Assembly (NCBI GenBank): GCA_037013685.1
Contig: CM072886.1
Location: 25,799,080-25,863,079 of the forward strand
From: Acridotheres tristis
Lineage: Eukaryota > Chordata > Aves > Passeriformes > Sturnidae
Direction: 5' to 3'
Length of the DNA stretch: 64,000 bases
Below the pieces are notes generated by a model that did no database searches, was not told where the DNA came from, and saw only the letters and a list, made by a program, of their open reading frames with translations. Positions 13,740 through 24,300 of this stretch are shown here, one piece after another (position 1 is the first letter of the stretch; each line of letters begins with the position of its first letter). A program made the translations under genes and the position numbers.

Positions 13740-14600
13740 ACGCTTTGCAGAGCCAGCCCTAGGAGCTGCACTCAGAAGCTGCACTTAACCTATTGCAGAG
13801 GGTTTATTAGGTTTTCTAGCAGAAAAAAAAATTAATAAAGTCCAGTTACATTGGTCATGACGTTTTCTGCCCATAAATGAAGGAAAGAGCAATTGACCAT
13901 CCACTTTCCAAGGCAGCTCAGTATGCACAAGTATGAAAACATTCGGTTTTAAGGCAGCGTGTGCCACTGTCTCCCGAAGCCCATTCCACTCCACAGACCT
14001 TCTGCAGGTTCTAATATCCATACTCTGAACAGGGGTCTTGACCCACTGCTCATCCCCAGGCCTGGGTGATGTGTCCTTATGGCTGACACACAGCACCAGC
14101 CCAGCCTGTGTGCCCAGGTTAAACACACCTGGTACTGGTCACCTGCGGAATCCTGGCTCCTCTCCAGGAGGGATCCTTAGCTGCTTCCAACCCCCCTGAG
14201 AATGGAGAGTGTCCTCCCTCTGGCACCCTGCAGGCCATGGTGGGGAACTGGGGGGAAGGAGGGAAGCTGTGAACTGCCCTGGCTGCCAGAGGGGAACAGC
14301 TGTGGAGCTGTGGTCCCCTGGTGTGGGGACCTGACCCTCTGGTGCACAGGTGTGGCTTTGGGGCTGTGGGACAGGTGCATCAGGAACCTACACTGACCAC
14401 GAGTGCAGCACCATGAGCCCAGCCACAGGCGTAGTCTAGGCTAGGAACAAAGAGCACTTGGTAACATCCTTATGCCTTGCTTTTAAATTCTCTTCAATCT
14501 CAGACCAGACAGAGCCCAAGTCTGCAGCCCCTGTTCCCTTGATCTGCCAGATGGTCTCTGGCTCTCCAAAATATGTCTGAAACAGTGAAGGAGTCAGAAC
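13740..14600. other. GC-richer island of unknown identity
   Basis: Base composition changes visibly here, most strongly at about 13980-14450, where G and C predominate while the flanks are AT-rich. CpG pairs remain scarce, so it does not look like a CpG-island promoter. An open frame of 113 codons lies on the minus strand (13785-14126), and frames of 64-67 codons lie on both strands at 14.18-14.40 kb. None shows a domain I recognise. On the minus strand an AATAAA motif near 13802-13807 follows a CCAAT-containing stretch, which would suit a decayed LTR. I could not find LTR ends or target duplications. Alternatives are an old repeat, a lncRNA exon or a GC-biased unique segment. Confidence 0.35.
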
Positions 14601-15233
14601 TTTCTTTGTAGTCACTGAAAAAACCTGTAAAATTTGATGGCAATAATACGTACTGAGCAGGACTAATGTAGCCTAATAGTGCCCTCAGGAGCCCGACAGG
14701 TATATTGTGGTGGGAGTTCCGGCTGCAAGGATCTGTCTATTGCAACTCTTACTTTGAGTATCTTATTAGATATTGTCTTCTTTCATGGCATGTACTGCCT
14801 TAATCATCTATTGCCACAATCGAAAAAAATCAAGCATGTATTTGATGAAAAAAATGCAAAACCAATGCACCTTATAGAACAGAGTGCACAACAATATGGA
14901 GCTACTCCTACTCAAAACCTTGCTAGTCTGTCTGCACTAGGGCCCTAATCTCTTTCTGGATGTACAGTGCTATACCTTTCACTGGTACACAGACATTTTA
15001 CAACAGCATCTGAGTGCCCAAAAATAGGTTTTACAAGATCTATCCATTTCTCTCCCACACCTTGGAAATGGAATCATATTCTCCAGCCAGTGAAAATATT
15101 TGTTTTTAAACATCTCATTTCTTTAAAAAACCAAAAATTATTTTTTTAAAAGCACACACATGTGGTCTGCTGACTGCCAAGGAGTTTTGGAACATTTGGT
15201 CTTTGGAACAGTGAGCTCTAGTTTCTCCTGTGG
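14601..15233. other. Unannotated DNA
   Basis: No gene or repeat is recognised. Two open frames on the + strand (14679-14948 and 14967-15149) are short and carry no known motif. Confidence 0.5.
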
Positions 15234-15402
15234 TTTATTTATATATTTATATATTTATATACTTATATATTTATATATTTATATATTTATATATTTATAT
15301 ATTTATATATTTATATATTTATATATTTATATATTTATATATTTGTATATTTGTATATTTATATATTTACATATTTATATATTTATATATTTATATATTT
15401 AC
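15234..15402. repeat. (TTTATATA)n octanucleotide array
   Basis: About 21 copies of an 8-bp TTTATATA unit run nearly perfectly. There are a few single-base variants: one C near 15261, G at two units near 15344-15352, and C near 15370. The Ile/Tyr/Leu/Phe-rich frames that run through it, with an 8-residue period, are repeat artefacts. Continuous AT sequence of this kind melts easily and is prone to length change. Confidence 0.97.
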
Positions 15403-16265
15403 ATCCATACACAAACATAAACATATGCACAGAACAATAGACCCTTGTGCCTAGGAGACTGCACAGTTCCAGTCTGAATAATAAAAATATGATGCCTTAG
15501 GAAGTATTAAGAGAAGAGTTCAGGTTGACTTTATCCTTATCTATTCATATGTCCACTGTGCAGAAGTGGGACACAGGTATTCTCTGCTACTGCTGTCAGG
15601 TTTCTGGAACTATTTTTTCCAGGAAGGAAGTTTTATGTAATTTAAAAGTGAATTTTTACATATGAGAAATCTTGGCCATGAACAGATAGTAAAAAGCACT
15701 AAAAGTCTGCTAAGACGTAATTTATATATTTTTTTAAACCTTGAAACCTGAGTAAAGACATTGCTGTTTAAGCTACTCCATTTTTCTGGGACAGATGTAG
15801 TTGTGCTATGGTGATTTTTGTCTTTTTCTTTGATTTCCCCATGTACAAAGTAAATGCTCAGAGTGTCAGCTGGTTGCATTAATTCTTTACAGGATAGCAG
15901 GATAAGAATCAAAGCAAACAGTTTCTTTCTTTGATTAGCCATACACCAAACACAACTGTAGTTCTACCTCCTGATTATCTCCCTGCTTCAATTTCATTTG
16001 GAGGATAACTTGTGTTAAAAACAGAATAGATCACTTTGTCTAGATGCTGCACATTATGAATATATTTTTGTCTTCTAGAAAAAGCTACTAATTCTTATCA
16101 TAAAACCACCCAAATATCAAGTATAGGATTAAAGGATAGTTTGGAAGGGAATAGTGTGGTCAGTTTAAGTAAGATTGATATTTGTCTTAATAAATCTATT
16201 AGCCTGCATGATATCTTGAGTATATTTCAAAATGTAGGTCAATGAAATTGTTTCTTAATCTTTAT
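15403..16265. other. Unannotated AT-rich DNA
   Basis: No exon or repeat is recognised. The minus-strand frame of 110 codons at 15610-15942 lacks any motif I can name and is probably chance. Confidence 0.5.
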
Positions 16266-17345
16266 GTATTTGATCACAGAATCTCAGAATTGCAGAAACA
16301 AAGAATGGCTGAGGCTTAGAAGGGACCTCTGGAGGTCATCTCATCTAATACCACTGCTTAAGCAGGACACATAGACTGTGTCTAGACTCCTTTAGAATAT
16401 CTTCAAAAATGGAGATGTTCATTTTCTCAGAGCAACTTGTTGCAGTGCCCAATCATCCTGACAGGACTTGCAGGTTAGCTTTGAATATGAACCAACTCTC
16501 CTGGGCCCCTGCTCCCTCCACAGCCTTATGCCATGGGACTCTCCCAAGCAGATCCTTAAAGAGGCCAAGGTCTGCTCTCTGAATTCTAGGGTTGTGAACT
16601 TGCTTTTTGCTCTACTCCCTCTTCTCTGAATCCCAAACTCCAACATCTCATGGTCACTGCAGCCAAGGTTGCCCCCAACATTTGCAGTTCCAGTGAGCAC
16701 TTGTTTCTGAGCATGAGACCAAGCAGAGCATCTCAAACTCATTGGCTTCTTTATCACCTGGGTCAGGGAGCTGTCAAGGCTTCTCTCCAGAAGCATCCTT
16801 GGTTGCTTAAGCCCTCCTGTGCTGTTCCACTTATTCTTCCTTATCAGGTGGCTTTAGCAGACACTACACCCTTACTGATCTTCTCTTTAATCCTTACCTA
16901 TCAGCTGGCCTATCAATCCCAAGGCAGAACTCCATGCACTCCAGCTGTTCTCTCACATAAAGACCCGTTGTTCCTGAAAACTGCATATCCCTCCATTGCA
17001 ACCCTCCAGCCATAGAAGACATCCCACTAAGGTCCAGTGATCCAAACAGGATTGTAGCCCTACAGCTGCACACAGATCTCCTCATATCTGCTCCCCATGC
17101 TCTATGCTTTATTGTGCAGGCACTTTGAGAAGCACCCCAGCATGCTGGGCTGTCACAAAGGGTTGGCATGGTGGTGGTGTTTGCCCCACAACAGGCACTT
17201 CCTTGCTTACTTGAAAGCACAGGAAGAGGCCTGCTGGAGTTCTATCTTGGTGATTTTGTGCTCACCCCACTCCAAGTCCTCTGCTTGTCAGCCCAGTCCC
17301 TCACCTCCTCACAGGTCTGCTGTTAACTCACGCTTGATTATCCTA
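16266..17345 (-). mobile_element. CR1 LINE copy, internally deleted (endonuclease part plus 3' UTR)
   Basis: Read on the minus strand, this is a Chicken Repeat 1 non-LTR retrotransposon. The 3' tail lies at 16266-16465, beginning on the + strand with the typical 'TCACAGAATCTCAGAATTG' and then 'AAGGGACCTCTGGAGGTCATC' at 16319-16339. From about 16465 upward the sequence becomes the ORF2 apurinic-like endonuclease region, up to about 17250, with further CR1-like 5' sequence to about 17345. The roughly 1.5-2 kb reverse-transcriptase region that should separate these parts is absent, and there seems to be a second gap of about 100 bp near 16825. The copy is inactive. Boundaries are by eye and subfamily is not assigned. 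Confidence 0.85.
16465..17240 (-). pseudogene. CR1 ORF2 endonuclease-domain remnant
   Basis: This is the broken coding part of the CR1 copy. One minus-strand frame (16894-17220) contains 'GLYVREQLECMEFCLGID', matching the CR1 endonuclease stretch I recall. A second frame (16419-16796) contains 'LTQVIKKP' and then 'NLGCSDHEMLEFGI', including the SDH motif that marks the catalytic core of this endonuclease family, followed by 'RGSRAKSKFTTLEFR'. In an intact element the enzyme nicks target DNA to prime reverse transcription. Here the frame is broken by stops, a frame change and a gap near 16825. At its C-terminal end it runs straight into 3' UTR sequence, so no RT can be made. Confidence 0.85.
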
Positions 17346-18047
17346 CCCTGTATATTTAAAGAAACAAATTTGCAAAATTACATACACAGATCAGTTAGAA
17401 CTACCTGGATTTTGCGTTTATTTACTAATTTTAATATTTATTTTTATTATAATTAGTTCTAATATAAATTGTGCTAATCTGTACAGAGTGACTTTTAAAA
17501 GCAGTTACTACTTTCAGACTCATGTTGTTTCATAAAACACCAAGAAAACACAAATGGTGATAAGAGAAACACTATTAGTCTCTCATCTTTATAAAGTAAA
17601 GTCTTGGACCAGATGTTCAGCTAGGCAAAGCAGAGGAACTATTCTGTATATTTTATCTGGGGAATTGTAACCACGTACCAAAACATAGTAGAGTTCCACA
17701 AATTTAAACTAGTCAAAAAAGCAGTCTGATTTTTGTACCCCTTTCACCCTAAGATTCTCATTGTTTTTCTCTCACGATTTAGACAAAATTTTTCTAGCCC
17801 TTTGAAGAGTGACCAAAGTCCAATTTGCACAGGCCAATTTCCAGTTTTGGGATGATTCTTCACACAACTGTAACACTAAAAATAGAAAGGATTCAGTAGG
17901 ACTTCATAGTCATTTCAGCTCAGGATACAGGCTAATAAAATTCAGAATTTTAAACAGAAAATATATAGAAGTATTATCATTTTGTCACTCCTCTGTTGCT
18001 GTGAATGTGAATACATTTCCATTTACTAGTAGATTAATTCTCCTACG
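17346..18047. other. Unannotated AT-rich DNA
   Basis: No gene or repeat is recognised between two CR1 copies of opposite orientation. Confidence 0.55.
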
Positions 18048-18354
18048 TAAAGGGCCTACAAGAAAGCTATGGAGGGACTTTTTACAAGGGCTTGTAGTGA
18101 TAGAACAAGGGGAAATGGCTTTAAACTGAAAGACGGTAGATTTAGATTAGATATTAGGAAGAAATTCTTTACTTTGGAGGTGATCAGGTGCTGGAACAGG
18201 TTGCCAAAGTATTGTGGATGCCCCAGCCCTGGAAACATTCAAGGTGTGGTTGGATGAGCAACCTGGTCTAGAGGAAGGCTCATGAGCACAGGGTTGGGAC
18301 TAGATGATCTTCCATGTCTCTTCCCACAGAAACCATTCCATGATTCTTATTCTG
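18048..18354 (+). mobile_element. CR1 LINE 3' end, 5'-truncated
   Basis: This is a classic bird CR1 tail. 'GGCCTACAAGAAAGCTATGG' at 18053-18072 is followed by 'TTTTTACAAGGGCTTGTAGT', then 'TAGATATTAGGAAGAAATTC' at about 18148-18167, 'GCTGGAACAGGTTGCC' and 'GGATGCCCCAGCCCTGGAA'. It ends in 'CCATGATTCTTATTCTG', a decayed form of the CR1 terminal ATTCTATG repeat. About 300 bp remain, so only the last part of ORF2 and the 3' UTR are present. Such 5' truncation is normal for CR1 retrotransposition. Short open frames inside are remnants and not genes. Confidence 0.93.
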
Positions 18355-21300
18355 TAAATTCCGCATGTATGATGAGGAAACATTTCACTTGGAATAAGAA
18401 AGCAAACAAAATATTATAAGAACTCGATATTAATTTTCCATAATTTTAATTCTAAACTTGCCAGAATTTCTGTATGATCAATATGTTAAACAGATATACT
18501 AGGCACTGTAGAAAAGCAGCATTTCTGCAAGAATTCACCTGAATTGAAAATTATACTACAATAAGCTATTTTTTTAGCAGTAGAGAAGATGTTTTGATGA
18601 AGAGTAAAGAAGGAAGTCAAATACAAACCACATTTTTCTGTAAGTGAACCAATTTCTACTCATATGCAGGCCAATAAGAAGCGCATAACTCTCTTCATTT
18701 GGGATTTTTAAAATGTTGTTGTAGTTGTTAATTGCTATGAACATGCACTTTAGTGTGAAGAAGGTAGTGTTTGCTATAAGATACAAGGGAAGAGGGAGCA
18801 GAAATTAGGAATTTGAATCTTAAGAATCTGTGCTTGAAGAAAACTGTAAAATTAGGTCTTTATGAAATTTCCGATCTTGCCCGCATTCAAGTATCCAGCT
18901 AATATGAATAGAAACTATGGTTGAATAACTACTCTGGTATTTGTTGAAATGTTGGTTTGTATAAGATCTACTTCATGTGACCAAAGGAAGTAAAATAATC
19001 TTCGTAATTTTCCAAGTACTGGATAATTTTCTTTATCACTAAATATAATATAAATCTACAAAGAGTGTAATTCAAATTGTTAAAAATGAATTATTTCATA
19101 ACATAAATAAATTTCCCCAGAGCATCCTTTCACATCATACTGTTAGACTAGAAGTGGGTTACCAAAAAAATTAATCCTTCCAGGTATTTCATGGCTTGTC
19201 TGTGGCATGCAGTATGCTTTCAAGATAAGCATTTTTCTGATAAAGCATTAGCAGTAAGGTCTGTGCTAAATTTATGCTGTTGGCCCAATTTCCACAAGGG
19301 TTTATTTTACAAAAACTAGAACTCAGGTGCTGCTGCTCTACAACACTTCTGTAACATTAATGTGGGTCACTGACATGATGACAGAAAACTATGATTTCAT
19401 GTCAGTAGGGTTAAAATTTCAGACTTGAATAAAATGTTCCAGTCAGAAGGGACAATACTGTCAATGAACAAAAAGACATTTCCATTTATCTTATCTGATG
19501 GTAGAAAATATACAGAATAAGTACTACAGGAGCACTTGCTAGCACCATTACAGCTAAAGAGGACTTTCACACCAGGGAATGCTTTAAGTATTTTACTTCT
19601 TACATGGTTTCATTTCTTTTGCAATTACCTTTAGGTGTTCTATTATTTGGGCTGCTTCCAGTAGCTACTTGTACTAATGCATGCCCTCTGCAACTCTTAG
19701 TCTACCTTGCAATTAAATTAAAATATGTGTTTTAATGGCATCAGAGACATTACTTGATGTGCTCTGGTGTTGAATTTAAGCCTTTGTTCTATAAAAAAAA
19801 GGAGAATATAAATAAAAAGTACTTGAATAGGTTTTCCATTCTGAAATATTTTTAGAAGTAGTTAATAATATGCTGTGTCTTTGCTGGAGATCCAAAACAG
19901 AAACAAATGAGATCTATAGTCCTGATATTTATACCTGGAAAAATATACAGTATTTTTAAACATTGCTCAATGAAATTATTCCCAATTAAATCTTTGTATA
20001 GTCACCCTTAGCAACAAAATGACCATTTTTTTATTGTATTATTTCTGCCTGATAGAGACTTTTGTTTCCAGTTAAGAGTTGATATAAAGCTCAACTTTCT
20101 ACTTTGTTATTCCTTATTTTCCCTCATAGATTCACAATCAGAAAAAGAAAGAGCTCATAAAACTTTGCAGAGGGAAGTTATATAGAAAAAAAATGCTGGC
20201 AAAATCAAGGAGTGCGCACCTTAAACTGCATTTAATTTTTCCAGTGTAAAATATGGATGTAAAAGTTTCCTGGAGTAAGTGTCTAGAATTCGTATTTTTG
20301 TCTCTCATGTATGTATTGTAAACTGATATTTCACCTAAAACAATTCACTTAGACACACTTCTACCCTTAATTAGAATGTTAGCAGAGCTGCTGAAAATAC
20401 TAGCAGCATTGCAAACCCAAACCTTCAGAAATCATACACAATTTGGCCTAAAAATTGCTAGATTTAAAAAGTATCCTGCATGGATTGATTTATTTTTCCT
20501 TATTGTTGGGTTTTGAGAATTATTATAACTTTCCAAATATTATTTCTATTTTGGCAGTTTATCTTTGCTGTGCTTACCACGTCCTCTCCCACCAGGGAAA
20601 GCGTTCTTGGCTTATGTGCAGACTCTAAATCTACAAAAGGGCAGCGACAGCCTGCTAAGACTAGATATTCTTCATTCCCAGGTTTTGCAGGAGACAACAG
20701 TCCAATTTGCTTTACTTCCTTAGGAAAAAGCTTAGATTTGAACCTGACCTTCTGAAAGGCTGCAGAGATGATAATACAAATACTGGTATTGGTGATGTTG
20801 GTGATGATGGAAGGCAGAAGTCACTTTTGTCTCTTTTATCAGGGGGATGACTGTGGCAGATGTGTGAGTTACCTCACCCAGAGAGGAATCTGGCATAGGG
20901 AATCATGCCTTCTGTGGCATTCCTTTTCGGCAGTGGTAAACCACTCATGAGAAGGAATGTTCTTGCAGGTGGGAGAAGAAAAGCTGCAAAAACAGACAAA
21001 GACAAGTTTTCAGCAGGACAGACTTTTTGCTGGAAAATTCTCAATGCTGGTGTCACCCACACTCGTGTCTGTGGAGCTGTCGGAGTATGACTGAAAGAGA
21101 TTCACAATTCAGAGCTAGTTCATTTTTGATACCAATGGTAGGTTACAAGAAATGCTGGAAATGCCTTTTTAAAAGATATATCTGATAGTTGACAGTGACA
21201 CCATGAAATTTGACAAGTGAAAAATTTGGTTTTAATTGCAGCAAGCTCAGGTATGAATGGCAGTGGCATTCAAGCTTTAAGGCATGGCAATTCAGGATTC

Positions 21301-24300
21301 AGCTGCTGGGTAAGTACAAACAACATCTTGTGCCAACTCCACTGCAAATTCACTGATGAAATGAAAAATGCTGTGGAACAATACCAAAATAACTCCTGAA
21401 AAACTAGAACATTCCCTTGTGAAATCTTCTCAATTCAGATGTAGTCAATATCCTATTAAACAGAACGTTACTAAATTTCGACTAACTCAGTTCAAGACAG
21501 GGTTCTGGTTACCTTCAGATTACCAGTCTTTTCTAAAGGCCTTCAGAACAAGATATATCATTAAAGACTTAAAATATTCTTAAAAATACCACCTGCAAGG
21601 TCAGTTCTGTATGGTGATTTTTATTGCATTGGAGTAACACTTTAACAAATTCTCACTTTGTGAAAAAATTCGTTAGCACATCCCACAGGGCAGGTAAAAG
21701 ACATGCTCCAGCTGTTCTGACAAGGATTTATATTCATGAATTGCTGAGTCACATTCAAAGATAAACCTCCATTCCCTGAAACCTGTAATTGAAAAGCTAA
21801 CATGAGATCCATAGCAAGTGAGAAAAGACCAGTCTGAACAACAAAGAGATAGATTGTAAACCTAATGCCATAAATGCAGCATAAATACTCAGATAATTTA
21901 AGGTGGGTAAACTATCTTTTTTCTCTATTATAGAGTATATACCTGGAAAAGTTAAAGGGAAATAGGGCTATCAGTGCTAAACAACTATATAAATTCTGGA
22001 GAGCTCACACAGGCTCTCCATGACCATTGCATCTTTAGCATCTTTATTTTTATGACTTACTTCAAATGACTTTATCACATTTTAGCTTTATGTGGCAATC
22101 TATTAACCATTTATATGCCTGATGATGTTGACTAGTTATAGTCAAGTTATCTGTCAAATGTGAATAAATGGAAACCATCTGCTCATTTGCTCTGAAAGGA
22201 AACTGAGGGAAACAGTCAAAGTAATTCCAGGTAGAAATACTACTGGCAAAAATTAAGATCCTGTTGAGTCCTATATTTCACAATAGAAGTAAACAATTTT
22301 TATCTTTTCAGTTGTGGGTTTTTCAGCAAAAATATGAGGCAGATTGCAAAATTTCAGCAATTTGCACTACTTTAAAAGATCAAGATTCTGGAAAAGGCCT
22401 ACTTTTGCACCTCTTTTCCCAGCATCGAAATGTCCTATGCCTTGGTTCACTAGTGACAACTGTAAGATCTTGGAGCCTTGGCCTCAGAACCTGGTTTTTG
22501 TTTGCTTTAAATGTACTCTGCATGGCACCACAGCCTCTGTCACCCTGCAGCTGCTTGTGCCAGACTCAGCTGTGGCTGGCAGCATTTAGCAGGTGGTGGA
22601 AGTGAGATGGAAGCTGTGGGAGTGCAAGGGAGTAATCCTGTCTAATGACTCTTCCTGCGTGAGATTTTTGCACTACTTGGGCAAGACTGGTTTTCTTCAC
22701 ACAAAACTCAAATGCTCTCAGATGGTATCACATTGCATAGACTATACAATGGTAGTCTAAATAAAGTTTCAGCAATCTGAACAATAAATGGATGGGCTAA
22801 TTAGAGACTACTCATTTGTGACATGGCCAATAAGTGGTTCATAGCTAGCTAGTAGAAATAAATGGATTTCTGAAGGGCTAATATTGTGCTTAGCAGAAGA
22901 GCAAACAACAAGAGAAAGAACTCAAGAGCCTATAATTACAAGTGTCATAATGACAAAATACAAGAGTAAACAAAAATTGAGATCAGATAGGTTTGCAATA
23001 AGCATTGAACTAATCACAGCACAAAATAAAGGTACAAGAGGTTCAGAGTTGTTTATTCAATAAAATTTCTTCTGATATACTTGAAAGCATAAACACACAG
23101 ATTAGTTGTAATGTACTCCAGTGCAGCTATGCAGAACCACTTTCACTTTGCCACAGCCCCAGTATATCAAGTCACATTGAACCCCCAAATTTTACTGTAC
23201 TGGTGAGTCTGAAGAGTGACTCATCAACACTTTTGTAACCTTTCTTCTCCCATGATTATGAAAATTCACTCTGCTCAATACTTTCATTCATATTTCTCCC
23301 TTACACCATTCCTCTCAGAACTGTATTCTTACATGGTTTATTCTTCACATTTTCATGTTTTTTCTGCTCCACTTAATTTCTTTCCAATGTTGTCTGGTAC
23401 TGCAGCCACTTGTCATTCTAAAGAGACAATTTTCCTCTCATACCTTGCCTCATAAAGCTTCCAAACGATCTTGATAAGGGTGGTTTCCTTAAGGTTGTGT
23501 TAAATAGCCTTCAATCTAATAAGTCCAGCAGAGTCTTTGTATTTAGCAATCTGTTTGAGCATGTTCTTTAAGACCTTAAGATTTTCCTTAGCAATAATTT
23601 TGTGTCAGTCTTTCCATTATTCTTACAATTAACACTTGCTTACAGAAAAAGTTTGAGTAACTGTGCTTCCTCATGGCCACAGAAGAGGCAAGGAGGGACC
23701 TTGGTCTGACAGAATGACTTGAGGGTTTTCTTTCAACACTTCAGTACATAAAGGTCAGATATCTTGAGATCTGAAGGGGCACAGCATATTTATTCTTTAT
23801 ACCACTGCAAGCAAGGTAGGGAATTTGTATCCCTAATCTTCCAGTCTTATAAAAATACTTTTATTCCTTCTTTACCTCTCAAGTTTTTCCGTAACTCTAC
23901 TTATTTTCATTTTGATATGACAATAAGAGACCATATAGTGTAAGTTTCATCTCTCATTTTTTTCACCTTAAATGCAGCTTACTGACTAAATCTTCACTTT
24001 TGAGAGGGCAGAAGCATAAGTACTAACAACGTACAGAAGACCTTGCTTCTCTCTACAGGGGCAACTCAGCAGCTTCTGCCAAGTGAAGGAAGAAATTTGG
24101 TCCATTTCATTCATTTTATACATGCTGATTGAATTAATTTGCTAGGCCTATACATGGTGGAATATTTTCCATTTTTAGGACAATACATGCAGTAGTGTGC
24201 TCATGATTTAGCAAAATGGATCATTAACAATTGATGCAAAATGGCATAATAGATATTGCTGTTTTCCTTTAGTATCTAGTGTTGGGTTCAACTGGGGATC

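Noticed and set aside
15160..15454. Hydrophobic Ile/Tyr/Leu/Phe repeat proteins
   Set aside because: They are three-frame readings of the 8-bp AT repeat, with an 8-residue period as expected from 3 x 8 bases.
20513..20755. Small secreted-protein-like frame with hydrophobic N-terminus
   Set aside because: The frame is only 80 codons, has no conserved domain or cysteine pattern, and T-rich DNA readily yields such leaders by chance.
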